Source of the DNA: Sphingobium xenophagum NBRC 107872
Lineage (GTDB): Bacteria; Pseudomonadota; Alphaproteobacteria; Sphingomonadales; Sphingomonadaceae
Reading direction: 5' to 3'
DNA length: 38,727 nucleotides
NCBI RefSeq assembly: GCF_000367345.1
Contig: NZ_BARE01000041.1
Location: forward strand, 1-38,727
Below the pieces are notes generated by a model that was given only the letters and a program-made list of their open reading frames with translations, was not told the DNA's origin and did no database searches. This document shows positions 23,841-33,172 of the stretch, piece after piece; position 1 is the first letter of the stretch, and each line of letters starts with the position of its first letter. Both the position numbers and the translations under genes were made by a program.

Positions 23841-26447
23841 ATGACCTCGCGCGGCTTCTGGGATCGGTTCCTCGACATGCTGTTCGGCGAAAGCGCGCAT
23901 CCCGAGGCGGCACGCCCGGTGCTTGGCGCTCCGATGCTCTCGAACTGGTTGCCCTATCGCAGCTTCGACAAGAAGCACGGCATGTTCATCAACACGGACT
24001 CGATCGGGTTCATTCTCGAGCTTGCCCCGATGATGGGGGCCGATGAGCGCAGCGGCGAACTTCTCACCCAGTTCCTCTCTGACGCCGTGCCGCCCGGCTG
24101 CGAGATCCAACTGATCCATTGGCAAAGCCCCTCGGTCGGTGAGCGCATTGCCGACTGGGTGATGCCGCGCGTTGTCGCCAAGGGAGTCTATGGCCGCGCC
24201 GCGATGCACCGCGCGCGCTGGCTGCGCCGGGCGGTCTGGATGTCGATCTCGCGTGATGCGCCGTTTTACCTGCGCAATACCCGCGTAATTCTCTCGATCG
24301 GAGCCCGGCTCAGCGGTCCGATCGGGGCCGACACGCTTGTCTCGGTGCGCGAAAGCCTGCGAGGGACACTGCAGGCGCTGTCGATCCCGGCGCGCGACTT
24401 GGGTCCCGTTGAACTGATCGCCTTTCTCGACGATTTTCTCTGCCCGGCGGTCGATAACGCCGACAAGCCCGAGCACTATTCCGAGCTCGATCCGATAAAC
24501 GTCCAATGCGTGCGGCGTGATCTGGAAACCCAGGTCACCCCCGACCGTATCGTGCTCCACGCCGAGCGCTTTCGCCCCACAGGCGAGCGCGAGGACGGCG
24601 CGCCGGTCATCGGCGAGGTCGTGCCCGACAAGTTCGATTGGCGCTTCTTCTCGGTGCGCAACCTGCCCAAGCAGTGGGCGCCGTGGGACGTCCAGAAGAT
24701 CATCGGCGACGTCATCAACGACAAGCTGCGCTTCGGCTGCAATGTCATGACGGTGCTCGGGCTTGTCTATCAGGACGAGGACGCGGTCGCGTCGCGCGCC
24801 GGGCTCAAGGTCATGCGCACCACCAGCCTCGCCGACAGCCGCTCGGCGCGGTTTCTGCCTCAACTCTCTGAACAGCGCGACGAATGGCAATACGTGCAAG
24901 GACAGATCCGTCAGGGCCGCAAGCTCGCGCAGGTCTATTACGGCGTCGGCGCGCTCTCGCCGCTCGGCAAGGGCGACATCAACGAGCGCATGGTGAAGTC
25001 GGTCTACAAAGCCTGCGGATGGGACCTCATCGACGAGCGCTACCTCCAGGTGATGGGACTTCTCGCGGCGATGCCGCTGTCGCTGCCCAATGGCCTCTCG
25101 GCCGACCTCAAGCGCATGAAGCGCTTCAAGACGATGCTCACGACGACCGCGGCATCGATCGCGCCGCTTCAGGGCGAGCATACCGGCGGTCACATCCCGC
25201 ATGTCCTGCTCATCGGCAGGCGCGGGCAACCGTTTTTCTGGTCGCCGTTCCAGAACGCCGCCGGCAACCACAACGTCGCGGTCTTCGGCAAGTCAGGCTC
25301 GGGCAAGTCGGTCTTCCTGCAGGATGTCTGCGCGGCAATGTCGGGTGCCGGGGCCAAGGTCATCGTGATCGATGACGGACGCTCGTTCGAGCACATGGCC
25401 AAGGCCTTTGGCGGCGCCTTCGTTGAGTTCAAACTGTCTTCGGGCTTCTCGCTCAATCCCTTCGACATGATCGACGGCGAAGCGCTGTCCAGCGACGAGG
25501 ATGGCGAAGACTACGAGGTCGAGTGCCTCGCCATGCTGAAATCGATCGTCGGCCAGATGGCGCGCCAGCAGGACCGGCTGTCCGATACCGAGCGCGGCCT
25601 CATCGATTCCGCGGTGAGCAAGGTCTGGCGCGAGAAGCAGCGCGCCGGGACGATCGACGATGTCGCGGCTGCGCTCCGCGCATTGCCTTCGCCCTATGCC
25701 GGGGATCTCGCCGACGCCATGTCGCCGTTCCTTACCGGCGGCACCTATGGCCGGTTCTTCGAGGGCGAGTGCTCGATCGATCTGTCCGCCGGGCTCACCG
25801 TGTTCGAGCTCTCGGATCTCTCATCGAAACCGGAACTGCGTTCGGTCGCGCTCACCGCGCTCATGTTCCTGACGCTGCGCGTCATGCGCGATCTCGACCG
25901 TTCTGTGCCCAAGCTCACCATGATCGACGAAGCCTGGCAGCTGCTCGGCGGCGGGCAGATGGGGCAGGCGATCGAGACCTATGCCCGCACGTGCCGCAAG
26001 TATGGCGGCTCGCTTATCACCGCGACGCAGTCCCTCAATGACTTCTACAAGTCGGAAGGCTCGCTCGCCGCGCTTGAGAACTCGGACTGGTCGATCGTCC
26101 TCCAGCAGAAGGAGGAGACGATCAACGATCTCGCCAAGCATCAGCGCTTCGAGATGGATCACTATACCGAAAGCCTGCTGCGTTCGCTGAAACGCAACGG
26201 CACCGAATATTCCGACGTCCTGATCAAGGGCCCGGAGACACTCGCAGTCGGACGACTGGTGCTCGATCCCTATTCGGCAACGCTTTATTCCTCGAGCCCA
26301 AGGGTCTTTTCGGAGATCGAGGAAAAGGTCCGCGCCGGCCTGCCGCTCCCCGATGCGATCGAGCGGGTCGCCTTCCCGGACTTCGTACCGCCTGAGCCCG
26401 GAGCCCCCGATTTCATGGACGGTGAACTGGCGGAGGCGGCCGAATGA
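23841..26447 (+). CDS. traC: T4SS ATPase TraC (VirB4-like)
   Basis: An 868-residue cytosolic ATPase, close to the F TraC length. The N-terminal TraC domain is followed by Walker A GKSGSGKS (483-490) and Walker B LTMIDEAW (D696/E697), then conserved SLITATQSLNDF. It powers pilus assembly and substrate transfer. The ATG follows GTAGGGAC after the traV stop. It overlaps the next gene by 4 bp (ATGA). Confidence 0.96.
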   Translation: MTSRGFWDRFLDMLFGESAHPEAARPVLGAPMLSNWLPYRSFDKKHGMFINTDSIGFILELAPMMGADERSGELLTQFLSDAVPPGCEIQLIHWQSPSVGERIADWVMPRVVAKGVYGRAAMHRARWLRRAVWMSISRDAPFYLRNTRVILSIGARLSGPIGADTLVSVRESLRGTLQALSIPARDLGPVELIAFLDDFLCPAVDNADKPEHYSELDPINVQCVRRDLETQVTPDRIVLHAERFRPTGEREDGAPVIGEVVPDKFDWRFFSVRNLPKQWAPWDVQKIIGDVINDKLRFGCNVMTVLGLVYQDEDAVASRAGLKVMRTTSLADSRSARFLPQLSEQRDEWQYVQGQIRQGRKLAQVYYGVGALSPLGKGDINERMVKSVYKACGWDLIDERYLQVMGLLAAMPLSLPNGLSADLKRMKRFKTMLTTTAASIAPLQGEHTGGHIPHVLLIGRRGQPFFWSPFQNAAGNHNVAVFGKSGSGKSVFLQDVCAAMSGAGAKVIVIDDGRSFEHMAKAFGGAFVEFKLSSGFSLNPFDMIDGEALSSDEDGEDYEVECLAMLKSIVGQMARQQDRLSDTERGLIDSAVSKVWREKQRAGTIDDVAAALRALPSPYAGDLADAMSPFLTGGTYGRFFEGECSIDLSAGLTVFELSDLSSKPELRSVALTALMFLTLRVMRDLDRSVPKLTMIDEAWQLLGGGQMGQAIETYARTCRKYGGSLITATQSLNDFYKSEGSLAALENSDWSIVLQQKEETINDLAKHQRFEMDHYTESLLRSLKRNGTEYSDVLIKGPETLAVGRLVLDPYSATLYSSSPRVFSEIEEKVRAGLPLPDAIERVAFPDFVPPEPGAPDFMDGELAEAAE

Positions 26448-26794
26448 TCACGCCTCACGCCTCTGCCCGCCAGTTCTGGCACCTTGCCGATGCCTGCTAC
26501 CACGGCCTGCGCCTCGCAGGATGGCTCGCGGTCACGCTGGGCTGCGTCGCCGCGCTATGGCTGCTGTTTTTCGCCGCGCTGGGCAATTTCAGCTTTGGCG
26601 GGACCGTACTCCAGATCGAGAACTTCGCCTCGCGCTATGTCGCCGCGAGCGCCGAGCGCCAGGACCACTTCATTCGCTTCTTCTGGCTGACCAGCGCCGG
26701 ACTTTTCGTCGCAGTCGGCTTCTTTCGCCGCCACTCGCTCACGCAGCCGGGCGGTGCGGCCACCTCACATTCCAGGGAGATCACCCATGGCTAG
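26444..26794 (+). CDS. Hypothetical two-span membrane protein
   Basis: A 116-residue protein with two hydrophobic helices (about 23-47 and 79-97) separated by a charged loop. I do not recognise a family. The ATGA overlap with traC and the 8-bp overlap with trbI put it firmly in the operon, so it is probably a transfer accessory protein of the inner membrane. Confidence 0.75.
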   Translation: MITPHASARQFWHLADACYHGLRLAGWLAVTLGCVAALWLLFFAALGNFSFGGTVLQIENFASRYVAASAERQDHFIRFFWLTSAGLFVAVGFFRRHSLTQPGGAATSHSREITHG

Positions 26795-27377
26795 AAGCCC
26801 CCGAACGCCCTCAAGTCATGCAGCCAGCACGACCGCCGGCCCCCTGTTCGAGGCCGAGTTGAGCGCAGGTCCGGCTGCCCCCCGGGCCCGCATTGGACTT
26901 GTCCCCGTCGCGCTTGTCGGCACGCTGGTTGCAGCAGGGCTGTGGGGCGCCTGGGTCACCAAGAACGTGCTGGGGGCTGGGGACACACCTACCATCGCCA
27001 AGGTCCAGCTTTCCGGCATCGTGGGCGAATATGTCCAGGCCCAGGCCCGCTCGGCCACACCGCCCGAGCAGGTCACTACCGAGACCCGGGCGTTCATGGG
27101 CGAGGTCCAGAAAAACCTCGAGCGCCGCGGCGCGACGGGCCAGATCGTGCTGGTGGGCGAAGCCGTGCTGGCCGGCAATGTCCCCGACATCACCGCCGAG
27201 GTTCGCCGCGAAGTCTATGGACACATCAAGATGCCGCAGCCGGCGAATGCTTCTGCCGGTGACGTCATGGGCGCCATGCGTGCGGCGATGAACGGGCAGG
27301 GGACCCCGCAGGGAGCCGCCCCGGCCCCGATGCCGGGCGCCGCCTATGGAGGACAGGCCAGTGCTCCCGTCAACTGA
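26787..27377 (+). CDS. trbI: F-type conjugation protein TrbI
   Basis: A 196-residue protein: basic N-terminus, one membrane helix (about 37-57), then a periplasmic domain with QIVLVGEAVLAGNVPDITAE, resembling F-type TrbI, which affects pilus retraction in F. The C-terminus is rich in Ala, Pro, Gly and Met. The start was set at ATG 26787 (MARSPRTP), 8 bp inside the previous gene. It overlaps the following peptidase gene. Confidence 0.82.
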   Translation: MARSPRTPSSHAASTTAGPLFEAELSAGPAAPRARIGLVPVALVGTLVAAGLWGAWVTKNVLGAGDTPTIAKVQLSGIVGEYVQAQARSATPPEQVTTETRAFMGEVQKNLERRGATGQIVLVGEAVLAGNVPDITAEVRREVYGHIKMPQPANASAGDVMGAMRAAMNGQGTPQGAAPAPMPGAAYGGQASAPVN

Positions 27378-27891
27378 GCCTCTCCCCCCGCGATCCTTGC
27401 ACACCCGGCGATGGCTGGTGATCGGCGCGCTTGCGGCGACGCTTGCGGCCAGCTCCTCGCTTGCAAGCTGGCGCGACGACCATGCAATTCTCATCAACAC
27501 GACGAGGTCGCTCCCCAATTGGGCCTTCTGGATCGACAAGCACCGCCGCCCTGCGCGCGGGGACTTCGTGGTGTTTGCCCCGCCGCAGACACCCCTCGTC
27601 ACCGCGCATTTCGGGAAGGTCTCTCCGCCTTTTGCCAAGCGTGTCTACGGGATGCCAGGAGACATGGTGACCCGCGAGGGCAGCGTGGTGCGGATCAACG
27701 GCGCCGAAGTCTCGCGGCTGAAGCCGGTCAGTTCGCGCGGCGAGCCGCTGGAGCCGGGCCCCACAGGCCGCATACCCGAGCACTGCTACTATGTCGGCAC
27801 AGAGCACAAGGACGGGCTTGATAGCCGCTATGCCGACATCGGCTTCGTCTGTTCGGCACGCATCATCGGCACCGGGGACTCGCTGCTGTGA
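27361..27891 (+). CDS. S26-family signal peptidase, TraF/TrhF-type
   Basis: A 176-residue membrane-anchored peptidase. An N-terminal helix (about 17-35) is followed by the catalytic-Ser region NTTRSLPNWAFW (S50) and Lys region AKRVYGMPGD (K93), as in the RP4 TraF/R27 TrhF peptidases that mature conjugative pilins. It probably processes TraA. The GTG at 27361 lies 6 bp after GGAGGA; an ATG at 27346 overlaps that site. It shares the name TraF with another, unrelated protein (33169), so no symbol is given. Confidence 0.85.
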   Translation: MLPSTEPLPPRSLHTRRWLVIGALAATLAASSSLASWRDDHAILINTTRSLPNWAFWIDKHRRPARGDFVVFAPPQTPLVTAHFGKVSPPFAKRVYGMPGDMVTREGSVVRINGAEVSRLKPVSSRGEPLEPGPTGRIPEHCYYVGTEHKDGLDSRYADIGFVCSARIIGTGDSLL

Positions 27892-28565
27892 GCCGGATAG
27901 CCGTCTTGTCCGCCACGGCCAGTGCCGCTCTGCTGATAGGCTGGCCGCTGATCTCGGCAGTCAGGGCCGCTGACTATGGCCAGATGGGCCAGACTTTCCC
28001 GATCATCGAGGCCGATCTGCTCACGACGATCGAGACCAAGCTCAGGACCCTTGAGGCGAACGGCGGGATCGAGCGGCTGCAGCGCGAGATGCAGGAACAG
28101 GCCGTGGCGAGCGTCCGGCGGCCCAAGCGGGTCGATGGGATGACCCCGGCGATCACCAAGCGCGAGTGGCTGTTCGATCCCTCGATCGTCACCGAGGACG
28201 ATATCGTCGACGCCAAGGGCAATCTGATCGCGGCGCGTGGCACGCGGGTCAATCCGCTCGACATGGTGCAATTGAGCCAGGCGCTGGTCTTTATAGACGG
28301 CGACAACGCGGCGGAGCTCGCCTGGGCGGTCAAGACCTGGAGCGATGTCAGGGCCAAGATCATCTTTGTCTCGGGCTCGCCGTTTGACGCGATGAAGCCA
28401 TGGCAGCGCCGGTTCTACTTCGATCAAGGCGGGACGCTCACGGGCAAGTTCGGCATTCGCCATACCCCGGCGGTTGTCTCGGCCGCAGGCGCGAACCTCA
28501 AGATCAGCGAGTTCCCGCTGCCGTCGGCGCCGGTCGCGCCCGTTGGCGGAGGCAAGATCTCATGA
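27888..28565 (+). CDS. traW: Pilus assembly protein TraW
   Basis: A 225-residue periplasmic protein with signal peptide (ends VRAAD, around 27) and TraW-family sequences YGQMGQTFPIIEADLL, KREWLFDPSI and GTRVNPLDMVQL, with LVFIDGDNAAELAWA further on. Needed for pilus tip assembly, together with TraU and TrbC. The start is GTG overlapping the preceding TGA; its own stop overlaps the next gene as ATGA. Confidence 0.92.
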   Translation: MSRIAVLSATASAALLIGWPLISAVRAADYGQMGQTFPIIEADLLTTIETKLRTLEANGGIERLQREMQEQAVASVRRPKRVDGMTPAITKREWLFDPSIVTEDDIVDAKGNLIAARGTRVNPLDMVQLSQALVFIDGDNAAELAWAVKTWSDVRAKIIFVSGSPFDAMKPWQRRFYFDQGGTLTGKFGIRHTPAVVSAAGANLKISEFPLPSAPVAPVGGGKIS

Positions 28566-28828
28566 CCCATCCGCTGATCACCTTCCTCAAGACCCCGATG
28601 GCTGCCCCCGAAACCTCGCGCCTGCGCCACATGCGGCGATGGTGGATGGGCTTGTGCTGGGGGTTGGCGCTCGCTGTCCTGTTGCTGCCCCTTTCGAAGG
28701 CACTGGTGGGTAAGTGGGGCGCGCTGCCCGCGCTGCTGCTGGTGCTCGCCGTCCCGGTCCACGGGCTGATCTACTTCCGGTCCAAGAGCCTCGCCGATGA
28801 GGCTTGTCGCGGGGAGAACCCGTCATGA
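28562..28828 (+). CDS. Hypothetical small membrane protein
   Basis: An 88-residue protein with two hydrophobic segments (about 27-47 and 52-72). I know no family for it. It lies between traW and traU, overlapping both by 4 bp (ATGA each side), so it is certainly co-translated with them. Confidence 0.75.
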   Translation: MTHPLITFLKTPMAAPETSRLRHMRRWWMGLCWGLALAVLLLPLSKALVGKWGALPALLLVLAVPVHGLIYFRSKSLADEACRGENPS

Positions 28829-29847
28829 AACGCGCTTCAAGATTGATCGCTGTTCTTCTCGCCGTGCTGGCGCTCGCCGGTGTCGCAGCCGCGCCGGCCC
28901 GGGCCGATACGGTCACCTGCCACGGCAAGTTCATCAACCCGATCACCGATGTCTGCTGGTCGTGCCTGTTTCCGCTCTCGATCGGCGGGCTCTCGATCTG
29001 GAAGGGTTCGCGGCCCGATCCCAAGAACCCCTCGTTCCCCTTGTGCGCCTGCGGCTCGCCAATCCCGCGCATCGGCATTTCGGTGGGATTCTGGGAGCCG
29101 GTGCGCCTCGTCGATGTCACCAACAAGTCGTGGTGTTTTCCCAACCTCGGCGGGATCCGGCTCAACCCCGGTTTCGACATCGGCCACGGCCACGTTCAGG
29201 GGCGCAGCCAGATCGGCGGCAAAACGCAGAACTCATCGCAGTGGCAGTCACACTACTACGTCTATCCGCTGCTCTACTGGATGGAGATCCTGACCGATTT
29301 CCTCTGTTTCGAACAGACCACTTTCGACGTCGCCTATGTGACCGAGATCGACCCGCTGTGGCAGGATTCGGCGCTGACCTCGATCATCAACCCCGAGGTT
29401 GCGCTCTTCGCCAACCCGATCGCCACCGCGGCTTGTGCGGCCGACTGCGTCGCGGCGACTGCCAAGCTTCCAATCGACCAGATGTTCTGGTGCGCGGGCT
29501 GCAACGGCGGGATGTATCCCTTGAACGGCCACGTCTCGGCGCATGTCACGCCGATCCAGGCCTCGCGGCTCGTCGCCGAACGCATGCTCTACAAGATGCA
29601 CCGCGAGGCGCTGGCCTGGGGCACGATGGGTTCGAAGGCCCTTTGCCACAAGTACCTGATGCCGGTGATGCGCAAGCAGCAATACCGGCTGCAGATGACC
29701 AACCCGATTTCGATGGTGAAGGGCCGATATGCCTGCGCGCCGGTTGGTGCTGCCACCATCATTCCCCAGACTGGCAAGGGCTACCCCGTCAAGGGTGAGG
29801 ACTTTGGCTACCTCGTCTGGCGCAAGCGCAACTGCTGCATGCTGTGA
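28825..29847 (+). CDS. traU: Pilus assembly protein TraU
   Basis: A 340-residue exported, Cys-rich protein. Signal peptide to about residue 28 (APARA), then CHGKFINPITDVCWSCLFPL and CACGSPIPRIGISVGFWEP, both strongly characteristic of TraU. Its many cysteines need disulfide isomerisation, supplied by the DsbC-like protein. TraU is needed for DNA transfer and pilus assembly. Start is the ATG overlapping the preceding stop. Confidence 0.96.
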   Translation: MKRASRLIAVLLAVLALAGVAAAPARADTVTCHGKFINPITDVCWSCLFPLSIGGLSIWKGSRPDPKNPSFPLCACGSPIPRIGISVGFWEPVRLVDVTNKSWCFPNLGGIRLNPGFDIGHGHVQGRSQIGGKTQNSSQWQSHYYVYPLLYWMEILTDFLCFEQTTFDVAYVTEIDPLWQDSALTSIINPEVALFANPIATAACAADCVAATAKLPIDQMFWCAGCNGGMYPLNGHVSAHVTPIQASRLVAERMLYKMHREALAWGTMGSKALCHKYLMPVMRKQQYRLQMTNPISMVKGRYACAPVGAATIIPQTGKGYPVKGEDFGYLVWRKRNCCML

Positions 29848-29855
29848 GGACACCC

Positions 29856-30632
29856 ATGACTTTCGCGCGGCTCCCGCACAAATCCCGCCTCCTCGGACTT
29901 GCTGGCTTCCTCGCCCTGACCGCCGTCTCGGCCGCTCTTGCCCAGACCATCGCCCAAGATGTCGGGGGCCTCGACCTGAAGGCGATTAGGGCACGCGGAA
30001 CCGAGGCCACGGCCGATGCGCAGCCCCTGGTCGATGCTGTTGCGGGCAAGGGCGAAGCCCACCGCGCCGAAGCCGAGCAACTGCGCGAGCACGGCATGGC
30101 GGTTGTCGCGAACATCAATCCTGCCGACTTGCCCAAAGGGCCGGACGGCGCAGTCGACTTCGATGAACTTCTGAGCGGGGCCGCCGCCAATACCAGGACG
30201 CCGATGGGCGAGGGGCCGATGTTCATGGTCTTCGCCAGCCTGTCGATGCCCGAGGCATCGCTCACCCGGCTGATTGCCGACACGACGAGGGCGGGCGGGG
30301 TGGTCGTCTTCCGCGGCTTTCCGGGGGGAAGCACCAAGGCCTTCGCCGAAGGGCTGAAGCGGGTGGTGACCAGCGAGGGCCAGGAGGCTCACTTGGCGAT
30401 CGACCCGCGCCTGTTCCGCGCCTTCAAGGTCAGCGCCGCACCGACCTTCGTTGCCGCTGGCCGCGAATATGAGCTTTGCGACGGGCTCGACTGCACCAGC
30501 AGGGCACCCGATCATGACCGCATCACCGGAAACGTCACGGTCGAATACGCGCTCGAGACCTTCGCCAGCGGCCGGGGGCCCGGCGCCGGTGTTGCGCGCA
30601 TTGCGCTCACCCAACTGACCAAGGGCCAGTGA
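29856..30632 (+). CDS. trbC: Pilus assembly protein TrbC
   Basis: A 258-residue exported protein: signal peptide (around 1-29, ends ALAQ), a helical linker, and the TrbC domain MFMVFASLSMPEASLTRLI, GGVVVFRGF, SAAPTFVA. It acts with TraW in periplasmic steps of pilus formation. ATG chosen with GAGGAC upstream; a GTG four codons before overlaps traU. Confidence 0.9.
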   Translation: MTFARLPHKSRLLGLAGFLALTAVSAALAQTIAQDVGGLDLKAIRARGTEATADAQPLVDAVAGKGEAHRAEAEQLREHGMAVVANINPADLPKGPDGAVDFDELLSGAAANTRTPMGEGPMFMVFASLSMPEASLTRLIADTTRAGGVVVFRGFPGGSTKAFAEGLKRVVTSEGQEAHLAIDPRLFRAFKVSAAPTFVAAGREYELCDGLDCTSRAPDHDRITGNVTVEYALETFASGRGPGAGVARIALTQLTKGQ

Positions 30633-30633
30633 G

Positions 30634-32775
30634 ATGGATGGGCGGGGTTTGCGCAATCGTTGGCGAACCGGGGCCCTTCTTGCCGCCTCCTTCTTCACGA
30701 TCGCGCTGCTCGCGCCAACCGGTACACACGCGCAGGTCTATATCCCGCCGCCCGACGACCTCATCGAGCCGCAACCCGCGCTTCCGCCCGCAATCGACCC
30801 CGGCGTTCCCCCGCCAGCACCCCCACCTCCTTCCGCGCCTGCCACCATGACCTGGGACGAAGCGAAGACGCAGGCCCGCGATCTCGGATCGGCGGTCCGG
30901 GGCGCCAATCAGGGGATCACCAACGCGCCGGGCGCTGCCGGGCAGATTCCGGGCTATCAGGCGAACTATCCCGGGCTCACCCAGTATTACGACAATCCCG
31001 GCAACATGAACGCCGATGGCGCGGCGGCAGGCTACAATAGCGATGCCTATCGCACCGCCAATTCTACCGCGCGGCCGACTGTTGATGTGAAGCGCAGCGA
31101 CCTCTCGCGCGCCACCACAGTCACCGAGGACCCCAACGCTTACCTGCAGGGAATGAGCGCTGACGGCTCGACGGGAAACTGCGTGCCGCTGCCGCCGGGA
31201 TCCGGCGGGGCGAACATGGCTGAGTGGACCTGCAACGTCGGATCGACGGTCGCCCTCCAGCCCAAGACCTGCACCCGAAGCCTGACGGTCGCGGCCTGGA
31301 ACGAGACCGTCTACCAATATCTCTGCGTCACTGCCCCTGGTTTTCCGGGCTGCGCATCGCTCGGTGGCAATGCCCTCTGCCGCCAGACCGGCACGTTCCC
31401 CGTTCCGGAATACAGCCTGACGGTTGACTACTACGACTGCGACGGCTCGGTAACCGATCCCAACATCTATCTCATGGGCACGGTCCCCAAGCCGCCGCCG
31501 GCCAATGCCTTCCAGGTCGTGAGTAACGTCTACCGGTGCAACAACGAAGGGATCACCGACGCGCTGACCTTCGATCCGGTGACCGGCTTCCCGCTGCAAT
31601 ATGTGACCGGGCTCCAGCAATGTGGCGCGCTCGCGAGCGAAACCAGCTGCACCCGGACCAGCCCGGACGCCGCAGGCCTGACCGACCGGCAGCTGTGCAA
31701 AACCTGGGACTTCGTCGGCGATCCCTTCGGCGGCGGGGGCTACCTCGCTTGCGCCGAGCCGGCGGCACCCGAAGAGGTCTATGCCTGCAGTTCCAATGTC
31801 GCCGGGATCGTCCCCGAAAGCTCCGTTTCGAAGTGGTTCACCGAAATCTGGACCGACAATGCCTGCTCGGTCGATCTCGGCACCTGCACACTCGACAGCG
31901 AGACCTACACTGCGCCTGGCGAGACCCGGCTCATCGACGGCGTGCCGGTAACGCGGCCCTGCTGGGAAAACACGAAGACCTATCAATGCCAAACCGTGAT
32001 TGGCGGCGGCAACGACTGCGGCAAGCTCGACGCGACACCCGGCTGCACCTTCGACCATGAGGCTTGCCTCGACGATCCACCAAGCGGCGACGGATCGTGC
32101 AAGGTTGCCGAGCGTGTCTACAAGTGCCCGATCCCGGGAAGCACCCAGCAGCCAGCACAGTACATCTGCGGCGGCGACGTCTACTGCGTGAACGGCGACT
32201 GTGAGCCGATCGTCCGCGAGGCCTCGGACGAATTCAAAGACGCGGTTGTGGCGCTGAACGCGCTCGGCCAGGCCAATTCCGAATTCGACGAGTCCACGCT
32301 GACCTTGTTCAAAGGCACGGCCGAAAGCTGCTCCCACAAGGTCTTCGGCCTTGCCAACTGCTGCTCAGGCAAAGGCGTGCCGCTCCTCGTTCCGCTGCTG
32401 TGCAGCCCTTCGGAGGTCCTACTCGACAGACAAGACGATGCCGGGCTCTGCCATAAGATCGGGACCTACTGCTCGTCGAGTTTCCTCGGCATCTGCCTCT
32501 CCAAACGCGACGTCTATTGCTGCTTCCAGTCGAAGATCAGCCGGATCCTCCAGGAACAGGGGCGGCCCCAGCTCGGCAAGAGCTGGGGGACGCCCAAGAA
32601 GCCCGTCTGCGATGGCTTCACCATCTTCGAGTTTCAGCAACTCGACCTTTCAGTGATGGATTTCTCCGAAATCTACGCGGAGTTCGTCGATGCGGCGAAG
32701 CTCCCCGACGAAGCCGCCACGCTCATCGAAATCCAGGCAAAGATCGAGGCTTATTATGCCGCGCACAAGCCCTGA
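30634..32775 (+). CDS. traN: Mating-pair stabilisation adhesin TraN
   Basis: A 713-residue exported protein with signal peptide, a Pro-rich segment (about 35-70), and a long Cys-rich body (more than 30 Cys), for example CTRSLTVAAWNETVYQYLC and CCSGKG. TraN sits in the outer membrane and stabilises contact with the recipient. The start lies 1 bp after the trbC stop. The TraN recipient-facing loop is normally variable and decides host preference. A long opposite-strand frame is a shadow. Confidence 0.93.
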   Translation: MDGRGLRNRWRTGALLAASFFTIALLAPTGTHAQVYIPPPDDLIEPQPALPPAIDPGVPPPAPPPPSAPATMTWDEAKTQARDLGSAVRGANQGITNAPGAAGQIPGYQANYPGLTQYYDNPGNMNADGAAAGYNSDAYRTANSTARPTVDVKRSDLSRATTVTEDPNAYLQGMSADGSTGNCVPLPPGSGGANMAEWTCNVGSTVALQPKTCTRSLTVAAWNETVYQYLCVTAPGFPGCASLGGNALCRQTGTFPVPEYSLTVDYYDCDGSVTDPNIYLMGTVPKPPPANAFQVVSNVYRCNNEGITDALTFDPVTGFPLQYVTGLQQCGALASETSCTRTSPDAAGLTDRQLCKTWDFVGDPFGGGGYLACAEPAAPEEVYACSSNVAGIVPESSVSKWFTEIWTDNACSVDLGTCTLDSETYTAPGETRLIDGVPVTRPCWENTKTYQCQTVIGGGNDCGKLDATPGCTFDHEACLDDPPSGDGSCKVAERVYKCPIPGSTQQPAQYICGGDVYCVNGDCEPIVREASDEFKDAVVALNALGQANSEFDESTLTLFKGTAESCSHKVFGLANCCSGKGVPLLVPLLCSPSEVLLDRQDDAGLCHKIGTYCSSSFLGICLSKRDVYCCFQSKISRILQEQGRPQLGKSWGTPKKPVCDGFTIFEFQQLDLSVMDFSEIYAEFVDAAKLPDEAATLIEIQAKIEAYYAAHKP

Positions 32776-33172
32776 AGTGGGCCCAATCCCTCATGGCCAA
32801 CCGGCCTCCAGCGCGAGCGTTGTGGCGCTTAGCGAGGTCGGCTCCGCAGCCGACATGACCGTGCTCGAATTTTGCATCGGCATGGCGCTCGCCCGGCGCG
32901 GCAGCCTGACGGCACGCGAGATCGCGGGCGAGGTCTCCACCTGGCTCGACAAGCCGGTGCGCTGCCGCATGCTGAACGGCCAGCTCAAGGCCATTGCAGC
33001 AAGAGGTTGGGCGCGCCTGGAGGCCGGGACTTACACGCTGAGTGAAGCCGGAACCGAAGCGCTCTGCGGCTTCTACAGCGCGCTCGTGCGCATGCTCGAT
33101 GGCGGCCGCCGGCTGCTCGATGTCGCTGTCTTCATGTCACTGATCAAGGAATTCGAGAGGAGCGGATCATGA
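32756..33172 (+). CDS. Winged-helix-like small protein within the transfer operon
   Basis: A 138-residue protein that overlaps traN by 20 bp and traF by 4 bp. From about residue 35 on (TVLEFCIGMALARRGSLTAR, LNGQLKAIAARGWARLE, YTLSEAGTEAL) it has the helix-turn-helix plus wing pattern of PadR/MarR-like proteins. An ATG at 32855 (MTVLEF) is an alternative start. A DNA-binding-like protein between structural pilus genes is unusual; it may be an autoregulator or the fold may serve another use. Confidence 0.7.
   Translation: MPRTSPEVGPIPHGQPASSASVVALSEVGSAADMTVLEFCIGMALARRGSLTAREIAGEVSTWLDKPVRCRMLNGQLKAIAARGWARLEAGTYTLSEAGTEALCGFYSALVRMLDGGRRLLDVAVFMSLIKEFERSGS

Noticed and set aside
23664..25271. 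A 535-residue open frame on the minus strand
   Set aside because: A shadow of traC, whose Walker motifs and length fit the family.
30607..32337. A 576-residue open frame on the minus strand
   Set aside because: A shadow of traN; no signal, motif or ribosome site supports it.
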